Assembly: GCA_020445945.1 (NCBI GenBank)
Contig: JAGRFQ010000004.1
Coordinates: forward strand, 2,190 to 44,097
From: Rhodocyclaceae bacterium
GTDB taxonomy: Bacteria > Pseudomonadota > Gammaproteobacteria > Burkholderiales > Rhodocyclaceae
DNA: 41,908 nucleotides
Direction: 5' to 3'
Made by a program: the position numbers and the translations under genes. Positions 1-8,302 of this stretch are shown here, in pieces. The notes under the pieces were generated by a model. It was not told the DNA's origin, did no database searches, and saw only the letters and a program-made list of their open reading frames with translations. Position 1 is the first letter of the stretch, and each line of letters opens with the position of its first letter.

Positions 1-273
1 CCGTTCAACATCGCCTCCTACGCGCTGCTGACGATGATGATCGCGCAGGTGTGCGATCTCGCCCCCGGCGACTTCATCTGGACCGGCGGCGACTGCCATC
101 TGTACACCAACCACCTGGAACAGGCCCGGCTGCAACTGTCGCGCGCACCGCGCGCCCTCCCAACACTGCGCCTGAACCCTGCGGTGCGCGATCTGTTCGC
201 GTTCCGCTTTGAAGACATCACGCTCGCAGGCTACGACCCGCATCCGCACATTGCCGCGCCGGTGGCGGTATGA
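1..273 (+). CDS. thyA: Thymidylate synthase, C-terminal fragment
   Basis: The window opens inside this gene; about 90 C-terminal codons are present, with a TGA at 271-273. The reading frame contains [13 protein letters not shown], then [20 protein letters not shown], the conserved ThyA region that closes the dUMP pocket (the D and the H.Y near YTNH contact nucleotide in the family). ThyA methylates dUMP to dTMP using 5,10-methylene-tetrahydrofolate and releases dihydrofolate. The C-terminus ends in a short Ala/Val tail (APVAV) typical of ThyA. The stop codon overlaps the folA start (ATGA), so the enzyme that makes dihydrofolate is translationally coupled to the one that recycles it. The N-terminal part and active-site Cys lie outside the window. 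Confidence 0.95.
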   Translation, partial: PFNIASYALLTMMIAQVCDLAPGDFIWTGGDCHLYTNHLEQARLQLSRAPRALPTLRLNPAVRDLFAFRFEDITLAGYDPHPHIAAPVAV

Positions 274-764
274 GCGCGCCGGCGCTGGTGTTGATTGCGG
301 CGGTGGCGAGCAACGGCGTGATCGGCCGCGACAATGCGCTGCCGTGGCGGCTCAAGGCCGATCTGGCGCACTTCAAGCGCACCACGCTGGGCTGCCCGGT
401 GGTGATGGGGCGCAAGACGTGGGAGTCGCTGGGTCGCCCGCTGCCGGGGCGCACCAACGTGGTCGTTTCGCGCAATCCGGCGTTTCGCGCCGAGGGGGCG
501 CAGGTGGCCGCCTCGCTCGACGCGGCGGTCGCGCGGTGCGGCGACGCTGCAACCATTTTCGTGATCGGCGGCGCGCAGCTCTACGCCGAGGCCATCGAAC
601 GGGCGCAGCGCCTGATCGTGACCGAGGTGCACGCCCGCGTGGACGGCGACGCGCGCTTCCCGCCGATCGACCCCGCGCAGTTCGAAGAAACCGCCCGCAG
701 CCACCGGCAGGCCGACGCCGACAACGATCACCCGGTTGATTTCGTCGAATACCGCCGCCGCTGA
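270..764 (+). CDS. folA: Dihydrofolate reductase
   Basis: 164 aa, a normal bacterial DHFR length. It reduces dihydrofolate to tetrahydrofolate with NADPH. Visible family signatures are the N-terminal strand [15 protein letters not shown], the Met20-loop region [14 protein letters not shown] with the P-W pair, the acidic active-site residue in KADLAHFK, the NADPH-binding [12 protein letters not shown], the [11 protein letters not shown] stretch, and [10 protein letters not shown] near residue 105. Start is the ATG overlapping the thyA stop by 4 nt, the usual thyA-folA coupling. It converges on the decarboxylase gene with only 4 bp between stop codons. Confidence 0.97.
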   Translation: MSAPALVLIAAVASNGVIGRDNALPWRLKADLAHFKRTTLGCPVVMGRKTWESLGRPLPGRTNVVVSRNPAFRAEGAQVAASLDAAVARCGDAATIFVIGGAQLYAEAIERAQRLIVTEVHARVDGDARFPPIDPAQFEETARSHRQADADNDHPVDFVEYRRR

Positions 765-768
765 AACC

Positions 769-3015
769 TCAGCGCACGCAATCCACGAAGTAGCCGGCCA
801 CGCCGTCGGCTTCCTCCTTGACCAGCCCGTGGATATCGGTCTCGAAGCCGGGGAAGGCGGCATTGAAATCGCGCGCAAAACGCAGGTAGCGCACGATGGT
901 GGGGTTGAAGCGCTCGCCCGGAATCAGCAGCGGAATCCCCGGCGGGTACGGCGTCAGTAGCACGCTGGTGACGCGCCCTTCGAGCGCGTCGATGGGCACC
1001 CGCTCGATCTCGCGGTGCGCCATCTTGGCGAAGGCGTCGGTGGGGCGCATCGCCGGCACCATGTCGGAGAGGTACATCTCGGTGGTCAGGCGGGCGACGT
1101 CGAACTCGCGATAGAAGTCGTGAATGCGCTCGCACAGGTCCTTGAGGCCGACGCGCTCGTAGCGCGGAAACTTGGCGATGAACTCCGGCATCACCCGCCA
1201 CAGCGGGCGGTTGCGATCGTAATCGTCCTTGAACTGCTGCAGCTCGGTCACCAGCGTATTCCAGCGCCCCTTGGTGATGCCGATCGTAAACATGATGAAG
1301 AACGAGTAGAGCCCGGTTTTTTCGACCACGATGCCGTGCTCGGCCAGATACTTGGTGAGGATGCCGGCGGGGATGCCGGAGTCGGCGAAATCCCCCTCCA
1401 GATCCAGCCCCGGGGTGATGATGGTGGCCTTGATCGGGTCGAGCATGTTGAAGCCCGGCGCCAGCTCGCCGAAGCCGTGCCAGCGCTCGCCGGCCTTGAG
1501 CATCCAGTCCTCGCGCTCGGCGATGCCGTCGTCGGACAGGTACTCCGGCCCCCACACCTTGAACCACCAGTCGTCGTCGCCGAACTCGTCATCCACCTTG
1601 CGCATCGCGCGGCGGAAATCGAGCGCCTCGGCGATCGACTCCTCGACCAGCGCCGGCCCGCCCGGCGGCTCCATCATCGCCGCCGCCACGTCGCACGAAG
1701 CGATGATGGAATACTGCGGCGAGGTCGAGGTATGCATCAGGTAGGCCTCGTTGAAGATGTCGCGATCGAGCTTCCGGGTGTTGGAATCCTGCACCAGAAT
1801 CTGCGAGGCCTGCGACAGACCGGCGAGCATCTTGTGGGTGGACTGGGTGGAGAACACCATCGAGGTCTCGCAGCGCGGGCGCTCGTCGCCGATGGCGTGG
1901 TAGTCGCCGTAAAAATCGTGAAAGGCCGCGTGCGGCAGCCAGGCCTCGTCGAAATGCAGGGTGTCGATCTCGCCGTCGAGCATCTCCTTGATCGCTTCGA
2001 CGTTGTAGAGCACGCCGTCGTAGGTCGACTGGGTGATGGTCAGGATGCGCGGTTTCTTGCCCTTGGCGTCCTTGGCGAAGGGGTTGGCCGCGATTTTTTT
2101 GCGGATGTTCTCGATCTTGAACTCTTCGAGCGGAATCGGGCCGATGATGCCGTAGTGGTTGCGCGTCGGCGTCAGGAACACCGGCACCGCGCCGGTCATG
2201 ATGATCGAGTGGAGAATCGACTTGTGGCAGTTGCGGTCCACCACCACCACGTCGCCCGGCGCCACCGTGGTGTGCCACACCATCTTGTTGGAGGTGGACG
2301 TGCCGTTGGTGACGAAATACAGGTGGTCGCAATGAAAGATGCGCGCCGCGTTGCGCTCGGACGCGGCCACCGGGCCGGTATGGTCGAGCAACTGGCCGAG
2401 CTCCTCGACCGCGTTGCACACGTCGGCGCGCAGCATGTTCTCGCCAAAGAACTGGTGGAACATCTGCCCGACCGGGCTCTTCAGAAACGCCACCCCGCCG
2501 GAGTGCCCCGGACAGTGCCAGGAATACGAACCGTCGGCAGCATAGTGCGTCAGCGCACGGAAGAACGGCGGCGCCAGAGAGTCGAGGTAGCTGCGCGCCT
2601 CGCGCACCACGTAGCGCGCGATGAACTCCGGCGTGTCCTCGAACATGTGGATGAAACCGTGCATCTCGCGCAGCACATCGTTCGGGATATGCCGCGAGGT
2701 GCGCGTTTCGCCGTACAGGAAAATCGGGATGTCAGCGTTGCGGAAGCGGATCTCCGCCACAAAGGCGCGCAGATTCTGGATCACGTCGGCCGCAGCCTCC
2801 GCCGAATCGAACTCCTCGTCGTCGATCGACACGATGAAGGTCGACGCACGGCTCTGCTGCTGGGCAAACGAGGCGAGATCTCCGTAGCTGGTCACCCCGA
2901 GCACTTCGATGCCCTCGCCCTCGATGGCCTTGGCCAGCGCGCGGATCCCGAAACCGCTGGTGTTCTCCGAGCGGAAATCTTCGTCGATGATGATGATCGG
3001 AAACTGGAAACGCAT
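769..3015 (-). CDS. Orn/Lys/Arg decarboxylase (PLP-dependent, biodegradative type)
   Basis: 748 aa, the usual length for the large inducible ornithine/lysine/arginine decarboxylase family. An N-terminal receiver-like wing domain (FQFPIIIIDEDFRSEN onward, about residues 1-130) is followed by the fold-type-I PLP domain; the Schiff-base lysine is K395 in STHKMLAGLSQ, with the aspartate of HFDEAWLPHAAF nearby. The reaction removes CO2 from a basic amino acid to give a diamine or agmatine, serving acid resistance or polyamine supply. Substrate cannot be assigned from sequence by eye. The ATG at 3015 is preferred over upstream in-frame codons because AGGGGGCGAGG lies just before it and residues match the family from there. 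A terminator-like hairpin sits immediately upstream. It lies downstream of dcd on the same strand. Confidence 0.93.
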   Translation of the reverse strand: MRFQFPIIIIDEDFRSENTSGFGIRALAKAIEGEGIEVLGVTSYGDLASFAQQQSRASTFIVSIDDEEFDSAEAAADVIQNLRAFVAEIRFRNADIPIFLYGETRTSRHIPNDVLREMHGFIHMFEDTPEFIARYVVREARSYLDSLAPPFFRALTHYAADGSYSWHCPGHSGGVAFLKSPVGQMFHQFFGENMLRADVCNAVEELGQLLDHTGPVAASERNAARIFHCDHLYFVTNGTSTSNKMVWHTTVAPGDVVVVDRNCHKSILHSIIMTGAVPVFLTPTRNHYGIIGPIPLEEFKIENIRKKIAANPFAKDAKGKKPRILTITQSTYDGVLYNVEAIKEMLDGEIDTLHFDEAWLPHAAFHDFYGDYHAIGDERPRCETSMVFSTQSTHKMLAGLSQASQILVQDSNTRKLDRDIFNEAYLMHTSTSPQYSIIASCDVAAAMMEPPGGPALVEESIAEALDFRRAMRKVDDEFGDDDWWFKVWGPEYLSDDGIAEREDWMLKAGERWHGFGELAPGFNMLDPIKATIITPGLDLEGDFADSGIPAGILTKYLAEHGIVVEKTGLYSFFIMFTIGITKGRWNTLVTELQQFKDDYDRNRPLWRVMPEFIAKFPRYERVGLKDLCERIHDFYREFDVARLTTEMYLSDMVPAMRPTDAFAKMAHREIERVPIDALEGRVTSVLLTPYPPGIPLLIPGERFNPTIVRYLRFARDFNAAFPGFETDIHGLVKEEADGVAGYFVDCVR

Positions 3016-3027
3016 CCTCGCCCCCTG

Positions 3028-3064
3028 AAATAAAGAAAGCCCGCGGGGCAGATCACCCCCGGGC
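3028..3064 (-). terminator. Intrinsic terminator after dcd, abutting the decarboxylase RBS
   Basis: On the minus strand GCCCG+GGGG pairs with CCCC+CGGGC (nine pairs, one bulged G, 7-nt loop), followed by TTTCTTTATTT. It is a plausible terminator for dcd. The T-rich tail ends about 13 nt before the decarboxylase ATG, so it also occupies that gene's leader. Confidence 0.65.
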
Positions 3065-3097
3065 GTCATTGTGCCGTGCGCCCAGCGCCGCGCCGAA

Positions 3098-3664
3098 TCA
3101 GATTTTCGGCAGCGTCACGCCCTTCTGGCCCTGGTACTTGCCGCCGCGATCCGCATACGACGTTTCGCAGACCTCATCGGACTCGAAAAACAGCATCTGC
3201 GCAATGCCCTCATTGGCATAAATTTTCGCCGGCAGCGGGGTCGTATTGGAAAATTCCAGCGTCACGTGGCCTTCCCACTCCGGCTCCAGCGGCGTCACGT
3301 TCACGATGATGCCGCAGCGCGCGTAGGTGCTTTTGCCCAGACATACGGTGAGCACGCTGCGCGGGATGCGGAAATACTCTACCGTGCGCGCCAGCGCAAA
3401 CGAATTGGGCGGGATGATGCACACGTCGCCGACGAAGTCGACGAAGTTGCCGGAATCGAACGCCTTCGGATCGACAATGGTCGAGTTGATGTTGGTGAAG
3501 ATCTTGAACTCGTTGGCGCAGCGCACATCGTAGCCATAGCTCGAGGTGCCGTAGGAGACGATCTTGCCGCCCTCGTTCTGGCGCACCAACTCCGGCGCGA
3601 ACGGCGTGATCATGCCCTGCCCTTCTGCCATGCGGCGAATCCACTTGTCCGACTTGATGGACAT
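3098..3664 (-). CDS. dcd: dCTP deaminase
   Basis: 188 aa, matching the dCTP deaminase/dUTPase-fold trimer family. It converts dCTP to dUTP, feeding dUMP to ThyA. Recognisable segments are [14 protein letters not shown] at the N-terminus, [13 protein letters not shown], the [10 protein letters not shown] segment (nucleotide-binding S/R region), PLEPEWEGH and VTLEFSN, which carries the catalytic glutamate in this family, then [17 protein letters not shown] two codons upstream is in frame, but GGAG lies 7 nt from the ATG at 3664 and almost touches the GTG, so the ATG is chosen. A promoter candidate is seen upstream (3719-3746); apbC lies 114 bp further upstream on the same strand. Confidence 0.96.
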   Translation of the reverse strand: MSIKSDKWIRRMAEGQGMITPFAPELVRQNEGGKIVSYGTSSYGYDVRCANEFKIFTNINSTIVDPKAFDSGNFVDFVGDVCIIPPNSFALARTVEYFRIPRSVLTVCLGKSTYARCGIIVNVTPLEPEWEGHVTLEFSNTTPLPAKIYANEGIAQMLFFESDEVCETSYADRGGKYQGQKGVTLPKI

Positions 3665-3718
3665 CCTCACACTCCGATCGGGCCCGGCTCGCCGGCGCCT
3701 GCGCTGTCAAATCCGGCC

Positions 3719-3746
3719 ATTCTAGCGGTGAACCCACGCAATTGAA
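3719..3746 (-). promoter_or_regulatory. Candidate sigma-70 promoter for dcd
   Basis: On the minus strand TTCAAT, a 16-nt spacer, then TAGAAT. It lies in the apbC-dcd gap about 55 nt before the dcd start, so dcd can be transcribed independently of apbC. Confidence 0.5.
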
Positions 3747-3778
3747 ATGCGCCCCGCGCCCCGCCGGAGCTCACCCCG

Positions 3779-4870
3779 TCAGGTGTTCTGCACCACGATG
3801 TTCGGAAACTTGTGGGTCATGTCCTTGGCCCGCACTGCCACGCCGATCGCCACCTTGCGTGCGATCTCCTTGTACAGCGCCGCGACCCGCCCGTCGGGGT
3901 CGGCCACCACCGTCGGCCGCCCGGCATCGACCTCCTCGCGAATCTGCAGGTCGAGCGGCAAGGCGCCGAGAAAGGCGATGCCGTAGTCGTCGCACATCTT
4001 CTGCCCGCCGCCGGTGCCGAAGATGTGCGACTCGTGACCACAGGCCGGACAGATGTGCAGGCTCATGTTCTCGACCACCCCGAGAATCGGCACCCCCACC
4101 TTCTCGAACATCTTCACCCCCTTGCGCGCGTCGAGCAGCGCGATGTCCTGCGGCGTGGTCACCACCACCGCGCCGGTCACCGGCACGCTCTGCGACAGGG
4201 TGAGCTGGATGTCGCCGGTCCCCGGCGGCATGTCGACCACCAGATAATCGAGGTCCTGCCAATTGGTTTCGGTCAGCAACTGCTTGAGCGCCTGGGTGGC
4301 CATCGGCCCGCGCCACACCATCGGCGTCTCCACATCGACCAGAAAGCCGATCGACATCGCCTGCACGCCCCACGCCTCGATCGGGCTCAGCGACTTGCCG
4401 TCCGGCGACTCCGGCTGACGCCCCTGCAGGCCCAGCATCTGCGGCTGCGATGGCCCATAGATGTCGGCATCCAGAATGCCCACCCGCGCGCCCTCCGCAG
4501 CCAGCGCCAGCGCCAGGTTGACCGCCGTGGTGCTCTTGCCCACGCCGCCCTTGCCCGAGGCCACGGCAATGATGTTCTTCACCCCATCGAGCAGCTTCAC
4601 GCCATGCTGAACGGCGTGGGCCACGATGCGCGAACGCACCGTCACGCTCACCGAACTCACCGCCGGCACGGCGCCGAGCGCGTCGCGCACCAACGATTCG
4701 ATGCGGGCCTCCTGCGAACGCGCCGGATAGCCGAGCTCAACCGTCAGCACCACCTTGCCGCCGTTAATCACGATGTCGCGCACGCAGCGCGTGCTGACCA
4801 GATCCTTGCCGGTATTGGGGTCGATCACCTGCGACAGGGTCGATTTGACCAGCTGCTCGTTGAGTTCCAT
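3779..4870 (-). CDS. apbC: Iron-sulfur cluster carrier ATPase ApbC/Mrp
   Basis: 363 aa, the standard length. An N-terminal MIP18/DUF59-like domain (about residues 1-85, starting MELNEQLVKSTLSQVIDPNTG) precedes a MinD/NBP35-type P-loop ATPase with the deviant Walker A VASGKGGVGKST and LDADIYGPSQP. A CPAC motif (HICPACGHESHIFG) toward the C-terminal half is the expected Fe-S cluster ligand pair. The protein is a scaffold or carrier that moves Fe-S clusters to apo-enzymes. The frame stays open far upstream, but the ATG at 4870 has GGAG six nt before it and begins the family homology. Divergent from the OmpA-like lipoprotein gene. Confidence 0.95.
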   Translation of the reverse strand: MELNEQLVKSTLSQVIDPNTGKDLVSTRCVRDIVINGGKVVLTVELGYPARSQEARIESLVRDALGAVPAVSSVSVTVRSRIVAHAVQHGVKLLDGVKNIIAVASGKGGVGKSTTAVNLALALAAEGARVGILDADIYGPSQPQMLGLQGRQPESPDGKSLSPIEAWGVQAMSIGFLVDVETPMVWRGPMATQALKQLLTETNWQDLDYLVVDMPPGTGDIQLTLSQSVPVTGAVVVTTPQDIALLDARKGVKMFEKVGVPILGVVENMSLHICPACGHESHIFGTGGGQKMCDDYGIAFLGALPLDLQIREEVDAGRPTVVADPDGRVAALYKEIARKVAIGVAVRAKDMTHKFPNIVVQNT

Positions 4871-4996
4871 TGTGGCTCCAGAATGCACTGCGACCCGCGG
4901 CCGCGAAACGGCCCTCATCATACCGAAGCCACGCCGATTCGACTCCCCTGCAAGCAGCAGGGTTTTGACCCCACCCGGCTGGGTTACTATCCGCCC

Positions 4997-5554
4997 ATGC
5001 GCACCCAACGCCCGCTCATTCTCGCCACGCTGTTCGCCCTCAGCGCCTGCGCCACCGCGCCGCGCAGCCCCGAAGCGCCGGTCGCCACCACGCCGGCAGT
5101 CGCAGCGGGCGCACCGGGCACCAACTGGCGCGCCATCGAATCGGATTTCCGCACACGCACCGCCGACGCCAGCGCGCAGATCGAGGGCCTGCCCGACGGC
5201 GGCCTGCGCATCACGATCGCCGCCGGCACCGGCTTCGACAGCGGCAAATCGCACCTCAAGCCCGCGCTCGCGCGCACCCTCGCAGGCATTGCCGACGGGC
5301 TCGCCGCCCACCCGACGCTGCACGCCCACATCGTCGGCCACACCGACAGCGTCGGCCGCGAGGGCTACAACATGCTGCTCTCGCGCCAGCGCGCCCGCGC
5401 GGTGCGCAACCACCTGATCGCGCTTGGCGGCATCGACGCCGCGCGCCTGTCCGCCGAGGGCAAGGGCGAACGCGAGCCGCGGGTCGACAACGACACGCCG
5501 GAAAACCGCCGCCTCAATCGGCGCGTCGAAATCCGCATCACGGCACCGCAATAG
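4997..5554 (+). CDS. OmpA-family peptidoglycan-associated lipoprotein
   Basis: 185 aa. A short signal peptide ends in a lipobox (FALSAC, Cys about residue 19), so the protein should be lipidated and sorted to the outer membrane. After a Pro/Ala-rich linker and a short central region, an OmpA-C domain spans roughly residues 75-183, with the peptidoglycan-binding signatures IVGHTDSVG and NMLLSRQRARAVRNHL and the closing NRRLNRRVEI. Such proteins anchor the outer membrane to peptidoglycan. No Shine-Dalgarno is visible before the ATG; a TACTAT hexamer 7 nt upstream (4985-4990) suggests a leaderless or very short-leader transcript. It is not Pal itself, since no tol genes are nearby. Confidence 0.9.
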   Translation: MRTQRPLILATLFALSACATAPRSPEAPVATTPAVAAGAPGTNWRAIESDFRTRTADASAQIEGLPDGGLRITIAAGTGFDSGKSHLKPALARTLAGIADGLAAHPTLHAHIVGHTDSVGREGYNMLLSRQRARAVRNHLIALGGIDAARLSAEGKGEREPRVDNDTPENRRLNRRVEIRITAPQ

Positions 5555-5589
5555 CGCGCCACCACCCCCGCGGCCGGCGGCGGCTTTGC

Positions 5590-5595
5590 TAAACT
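5590..5595 (+). promoter_or_regulatory. Candidate -10 element for metG
   Basis: TAAACT about 31 nt before the metG start, in a short A/T-richer patch; no convincing -35 hexamer is seen at the right distance. Confidence 0.35.
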
Positions 5596-5625
5596 TGCGC
5601 TTTTGGTCGCCACCGCTGGAATTTC

Positions 5626-7737
5626 ATGCCGCGCAACATCCTCGTCACCAACGCCCTGCCCTACGCCAACGGCGACATCCACCTCGGCCATCTGGTGGGC
5701 TACATCCAGGCCGACATCTGGGTGCGCTACCAGCGCATGCAGGGGCACACCGTGCACTACGTGTGCGCCGACGACACCCACGGCACGCCGGTGATGCTGC
5801 GCGCGGAGAAGGAAGGCGTCACCCCCGAGCAGCTCATTGCCCGCGTGCACGGCGAGCACCTGCGCGACTTCACCGACTTTTCGGTGGACTTCGACCACTA
5901 CCACTCCACCCACAGCGACGAGAATCGCTGGTTTGCCGAAGACATCTACGGCAAGCTCAAGGCCGCCGGCCTGATCGAGACCCGCGCCATCGAGCAGTTC
6001 TACGACCCGCTCAAGGCGATGTTCCTGCCCGACCGCTTCATCAAGGGCGAATGCCCCAAGTGCGGCGCGCTCGACCAGTACGGCGACAACTGCGAGGTGT
6101 GCGGCGCGGCCTATGCGCCGACCGATCTCAAGAATCCGGTGTCGGCCGTCTCCGGCGCGCGCCCGGAGATGCGCAGCTCCGAGCACTACTTCTTCAAGCT
6201 CTCCGACCCGCGCGCGGTCGACTTCCTGCGGGAATGGACCCAGGGCGCCGGCGCCGACGGTGCCCGCCGCCTGCAGGCCGAAGCCGCCAACAAGATGAAG
6301 GAGTGGCTCGGCGAGCCCGGCGAGAACAAGCTGTCGGACTGGGACATCTCGCGCGACGCGCCCTACTTCGGCTTCGAGATCCCCGGTGCGCCGGGCAAGT
6401 ACTTCTACGTGTGGCTGGACGCGCCGATTGGCTATTTCGCCAGCTTCAAGCACCTCGCCGACCAGTCCGGCCGCATCGACGTGGCCCGCTTCATCGACGG
6501 CACGGCCGCTGCCGGCACCGAGCTGGTGCACTTCATCGGCAAGGACATCCTCTACTTCCATGCCCTGTTCTGGCCGGCGATGCTGCACTTCGCCGGCTAC
6601 CGCACGCCGACCCAACTGGCGGTCAACGGCTTCCTGACCGTCGACGGGGCCAAGATGAGCAAGAGCCGCGGCACCTTCATCACCGCGCGCTCCTACACCG
6701 AGCAGAAGCTCAACCCCGAGTGGCTGCGTTACTACTTCGCCGCCAAGTCGAACGGCACCATGGAAGACGTGGACCTGTCGCTCGACGACATGATCGCCAA
6801 GGTCAATTCCGATCTGGTCGGCAAGTTCATCAACATCGCCAGCCGCTGCGCGGGCTTCATCACCAAACGCTTCGAGGGCAAGCTGGCCGCGCCCGCGCTC
6901 GACGCGCTGGCCACCTATCGCGCCAGCCTCGATGCCGGCGAAGTCGCCCGCGCCTACGAGGCCCGCGACTACAGCCGCGCGCTGCGCGAGATCATGCGTC
7001 TGGCCGACCACGCCAACCAGTATGTGAACGACAACAAGCCCTGGGAGCTGGCCAAACAGGCAGGGCAGGAGGCGCGCATGCATACCGTGTGCTCCACCGC
7101 GCTCAACCAGTTCCGCGTGCTGGCCGGCCTGCTCAAGCCGATCTTGCCGAGCGTGGCCGCGCAGGTCGAAGCCTTCCTCAACATCGCCCCGCTGCAGTGG
7201 GCGCAACTGACCGACACCCTGCCGGCCGGCCACGCCATCGACAAATACCAGCACATGCTGACCCGCATCGAGCGCGCGCAGATCGACGCCCTGATCGAGG
7301 CCAACAAGAGCTCACTCGCGCCCCAGCCCGAGCAGAGCAGCCGCCAGCGCCACGCCGAAGCCCAGCAGAAAGACGCCGAGGCGGCGACCACCGCCGACGC
7401 CCACATCGGCATCGACGACTTCACCAAGGTCGAGCTGCGCATCGCGAAAATCGTCAGCGCCGAACACGTGGAAGGCGCCGACAAGCTGCTGCGCCTGCAG
7501 CTCGACATCGGCGAGGCCAAGCCGCGCCAGGTGTTCGCCGGCATCAAGTCGGCCTACGATCCGGCCACGCTGGTCGGCCGGCTCACGGTGATGGTCGCCA
7601 ACCTCGCCCCGCGCAAGATGAAATTCGGCCTGAGCGAGGGCATGGTGCTGGCTGCCGCCGACGAGGGCGGCAAGACCCCCGGCCTGTTCATCCTCTCCCC
7701 CGACGCCGGCGCCACGCCCGGCATGCGAGTGAAGTGA
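5626..7737 (+). CDS. metG: Methionyl-tRNA synthetase
   Basis: 703 aa, the long dimeric form. The class I catalytic core shows the HIGH-type motif HLGH (residues 19-22) and KMSKS (343-347). Between them is a zinc knuckle with C143/C146 and C156/C159 (CPKC ... CEVC). After the helical anticodon-binding domain and a charged linker (about 560-590), the C-terminal EMAP-II/Trbp111-like tRNA-binding domain begins at [16 protein letters not shown] and ends at GMRVK. It charges initiator and elongator tRNA-Met. It heads a likely operon: the next gene starts 5 nt after its stop and two more follow closely. Confidence 0.97.
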   Translation: MPRNILVTNALPYANGDIHLGHLVGYIQADIWVRYQRMQGHTVHYVCADDTHGTPVMLRAEKEGVTPEQLIARVHGEHLRDFTDFSVDFDHYHSTHSDENRWFAEDIYGKLKAAGLIETRAIEQFYDPLKAMFLPDRFIKGECPKCGALDQYGDNCEVCGAAYAPTDLKNPVSAVSGARPEMRSSEHYFFKLSDPRAVDFLREWTQGAGADGARRLQAEAANKMKEWLGEPGENKLSDWDISRDAPYFGFEIPGAPGKYFYVWLDAPIGYFASFKHLADQSGRIDVARFIDGTAAAGTELVHFIGKDILYFHALFWPAMLHFAGYRTPTQLAVNGFLTVDGAKMSKSRGTFITARSYTEQKLNPEWLRYYFAAKSNGTMEDVDLSLDDMIAKVNSDLVGKFINIASRCAGFITKRFEGKLAAPALDALATYRASLDAGEVARAYEARDYSRALREIMRLADHANQYVNDNKPWELAKQAGQEARMHTVCSTALNQFRVLAGLLKPILPSVAAQVEAFLNIAPLQWAQLTDTLPAGHAIDKYQHMLTRIERAQIDALIEANKSSLAPQPEQSSRQRHAEAQQKDAEAATTADAHIGIDDFTKVELRIAKIVSAEHVEGADKLLRLQLDIGEAKPRQVFAGIKSAYDPATLVGRLTVMVANLAPRKMKFGLSEGMVLAAADEGGKTPGLFILSPDAGATPGMRVK

Positions 7738-7742
7738 AAGAC

Positions 7743-7991
7743 ATGACTGCATCCGAGACCAAAAAAGCGCCCGGCGGCACCGCCAAGTGGGTGGTCGTCC
7801 ACCTCGTCGGCTCGATCATTTTCGTGCTCGGCGCGCTCTACGTGTTTGTCGACATGCGCCTCATCGACGCGCTGCCCACCTCCAGCTTTCAGGCGTGGAC
7901 GCTGATGGCGGTCGGGCTGGTGCTCGACTTCTGGGGGGTGATCGAAATGCGCCGCATCCAGCTCGCGCGCAAGGCGGCCAAGGAACAGTAA
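7743..7991 (+). CDS. Small two-helix membrane protein, unknown function
   Basis: 82 aa. A basic N-terminus (MTASETKKAPGGTAK) is followed by two hydrophobic segments, WVVVHLVGSIIFVLGALYVF (about residues 16-36) and a second around SFQAWTLMAVGLVLDFWGV (about 47-66), then a positively charged tail (MRRIQLARKAAKEQ). This suggests a two-pass inner-membrane protein with both ends in the cytoplasm. It starts 5 nt after metG and ends 4 nt before the acylphosphatase gene, so it is cotranscribed and real. No family was recognised. Confidence 0.8.
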   Translation: MTASETKKAPGGTAKWVVVHLVGSIIFVLGALYVFVDMRLIDALPTSSFQAWTLMAVGLVLDFWGVIEMRRIQLARKAAKEQ

Positions 7992-7995
7992 GCCG

Positions 7996-8280
7996 ATGAT
8001 CGCCGCCCGCCTGCTCCGCATCTCCGGCATCGTGCAGGGCGTGTGGTATCGCGCCTCGATGGCCGAGGCCGCCAACCGGCTCGGCGTGCGCGGCTGGGCG
8101 CGCAACCGCGCCGACGGCACGGTCGAGGCGCTGGCCATCGGCAGCGCAGCGCAACTCGACGCGCTGATCGAATGGGCGCAGCGCGGCCCGCCCAAGGCGC
8201 GCGTCACCGACGTGCAGGTGCGCAGCGTCGAGCCGCCCGACCCGCTGCCCACCGATTTCTCCGTCGCCCCCGACGCCTGA
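7996..8280 (+). CDS. acyP: Acylphosphatase
   Basis: 94 aa, the normal size. Both signatures are intact: GIVQGVWYR with catalytic R19, and GWARNRADGTVEA with catalytic N37. The enzyme hydrolyses acyl phosphates such as carbamoyl phosphate, acetyl phosphate or 1,3-bisphosphoglycerate; its physiological substrate in bacteria is uncertain. It sits 4 nt after the small membrane protein gene and 22 nt before the SulP gene, within the metG-led operon. Confidence 0.95.
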   Translation: MIAARLLRISGIVQGVWYRASMAEAANRLGVRGWARNRADGTVEALAIGSAAQLDALIEWAQRGPPKARVTDVQVRSVEPPDPLPTDFSVAPDA

Positions 8281-8302
8281 TCCCCCTGCGGCAGAGGTCT
8301 CC

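Noticed and set aside
1015-3033. 672-codon plus-strand frame across the decarboxylase gene
   Set aside because: Antisense shadow of a well-conserved PLP enzyme; no domain and a biased composition.
3065-3097. Upstream in-frame start of the decarboxylase at 3069
   Set aside because: It would translate through the terminator hairpin and has no family match; the ATG at 3015 has a strong RBS.
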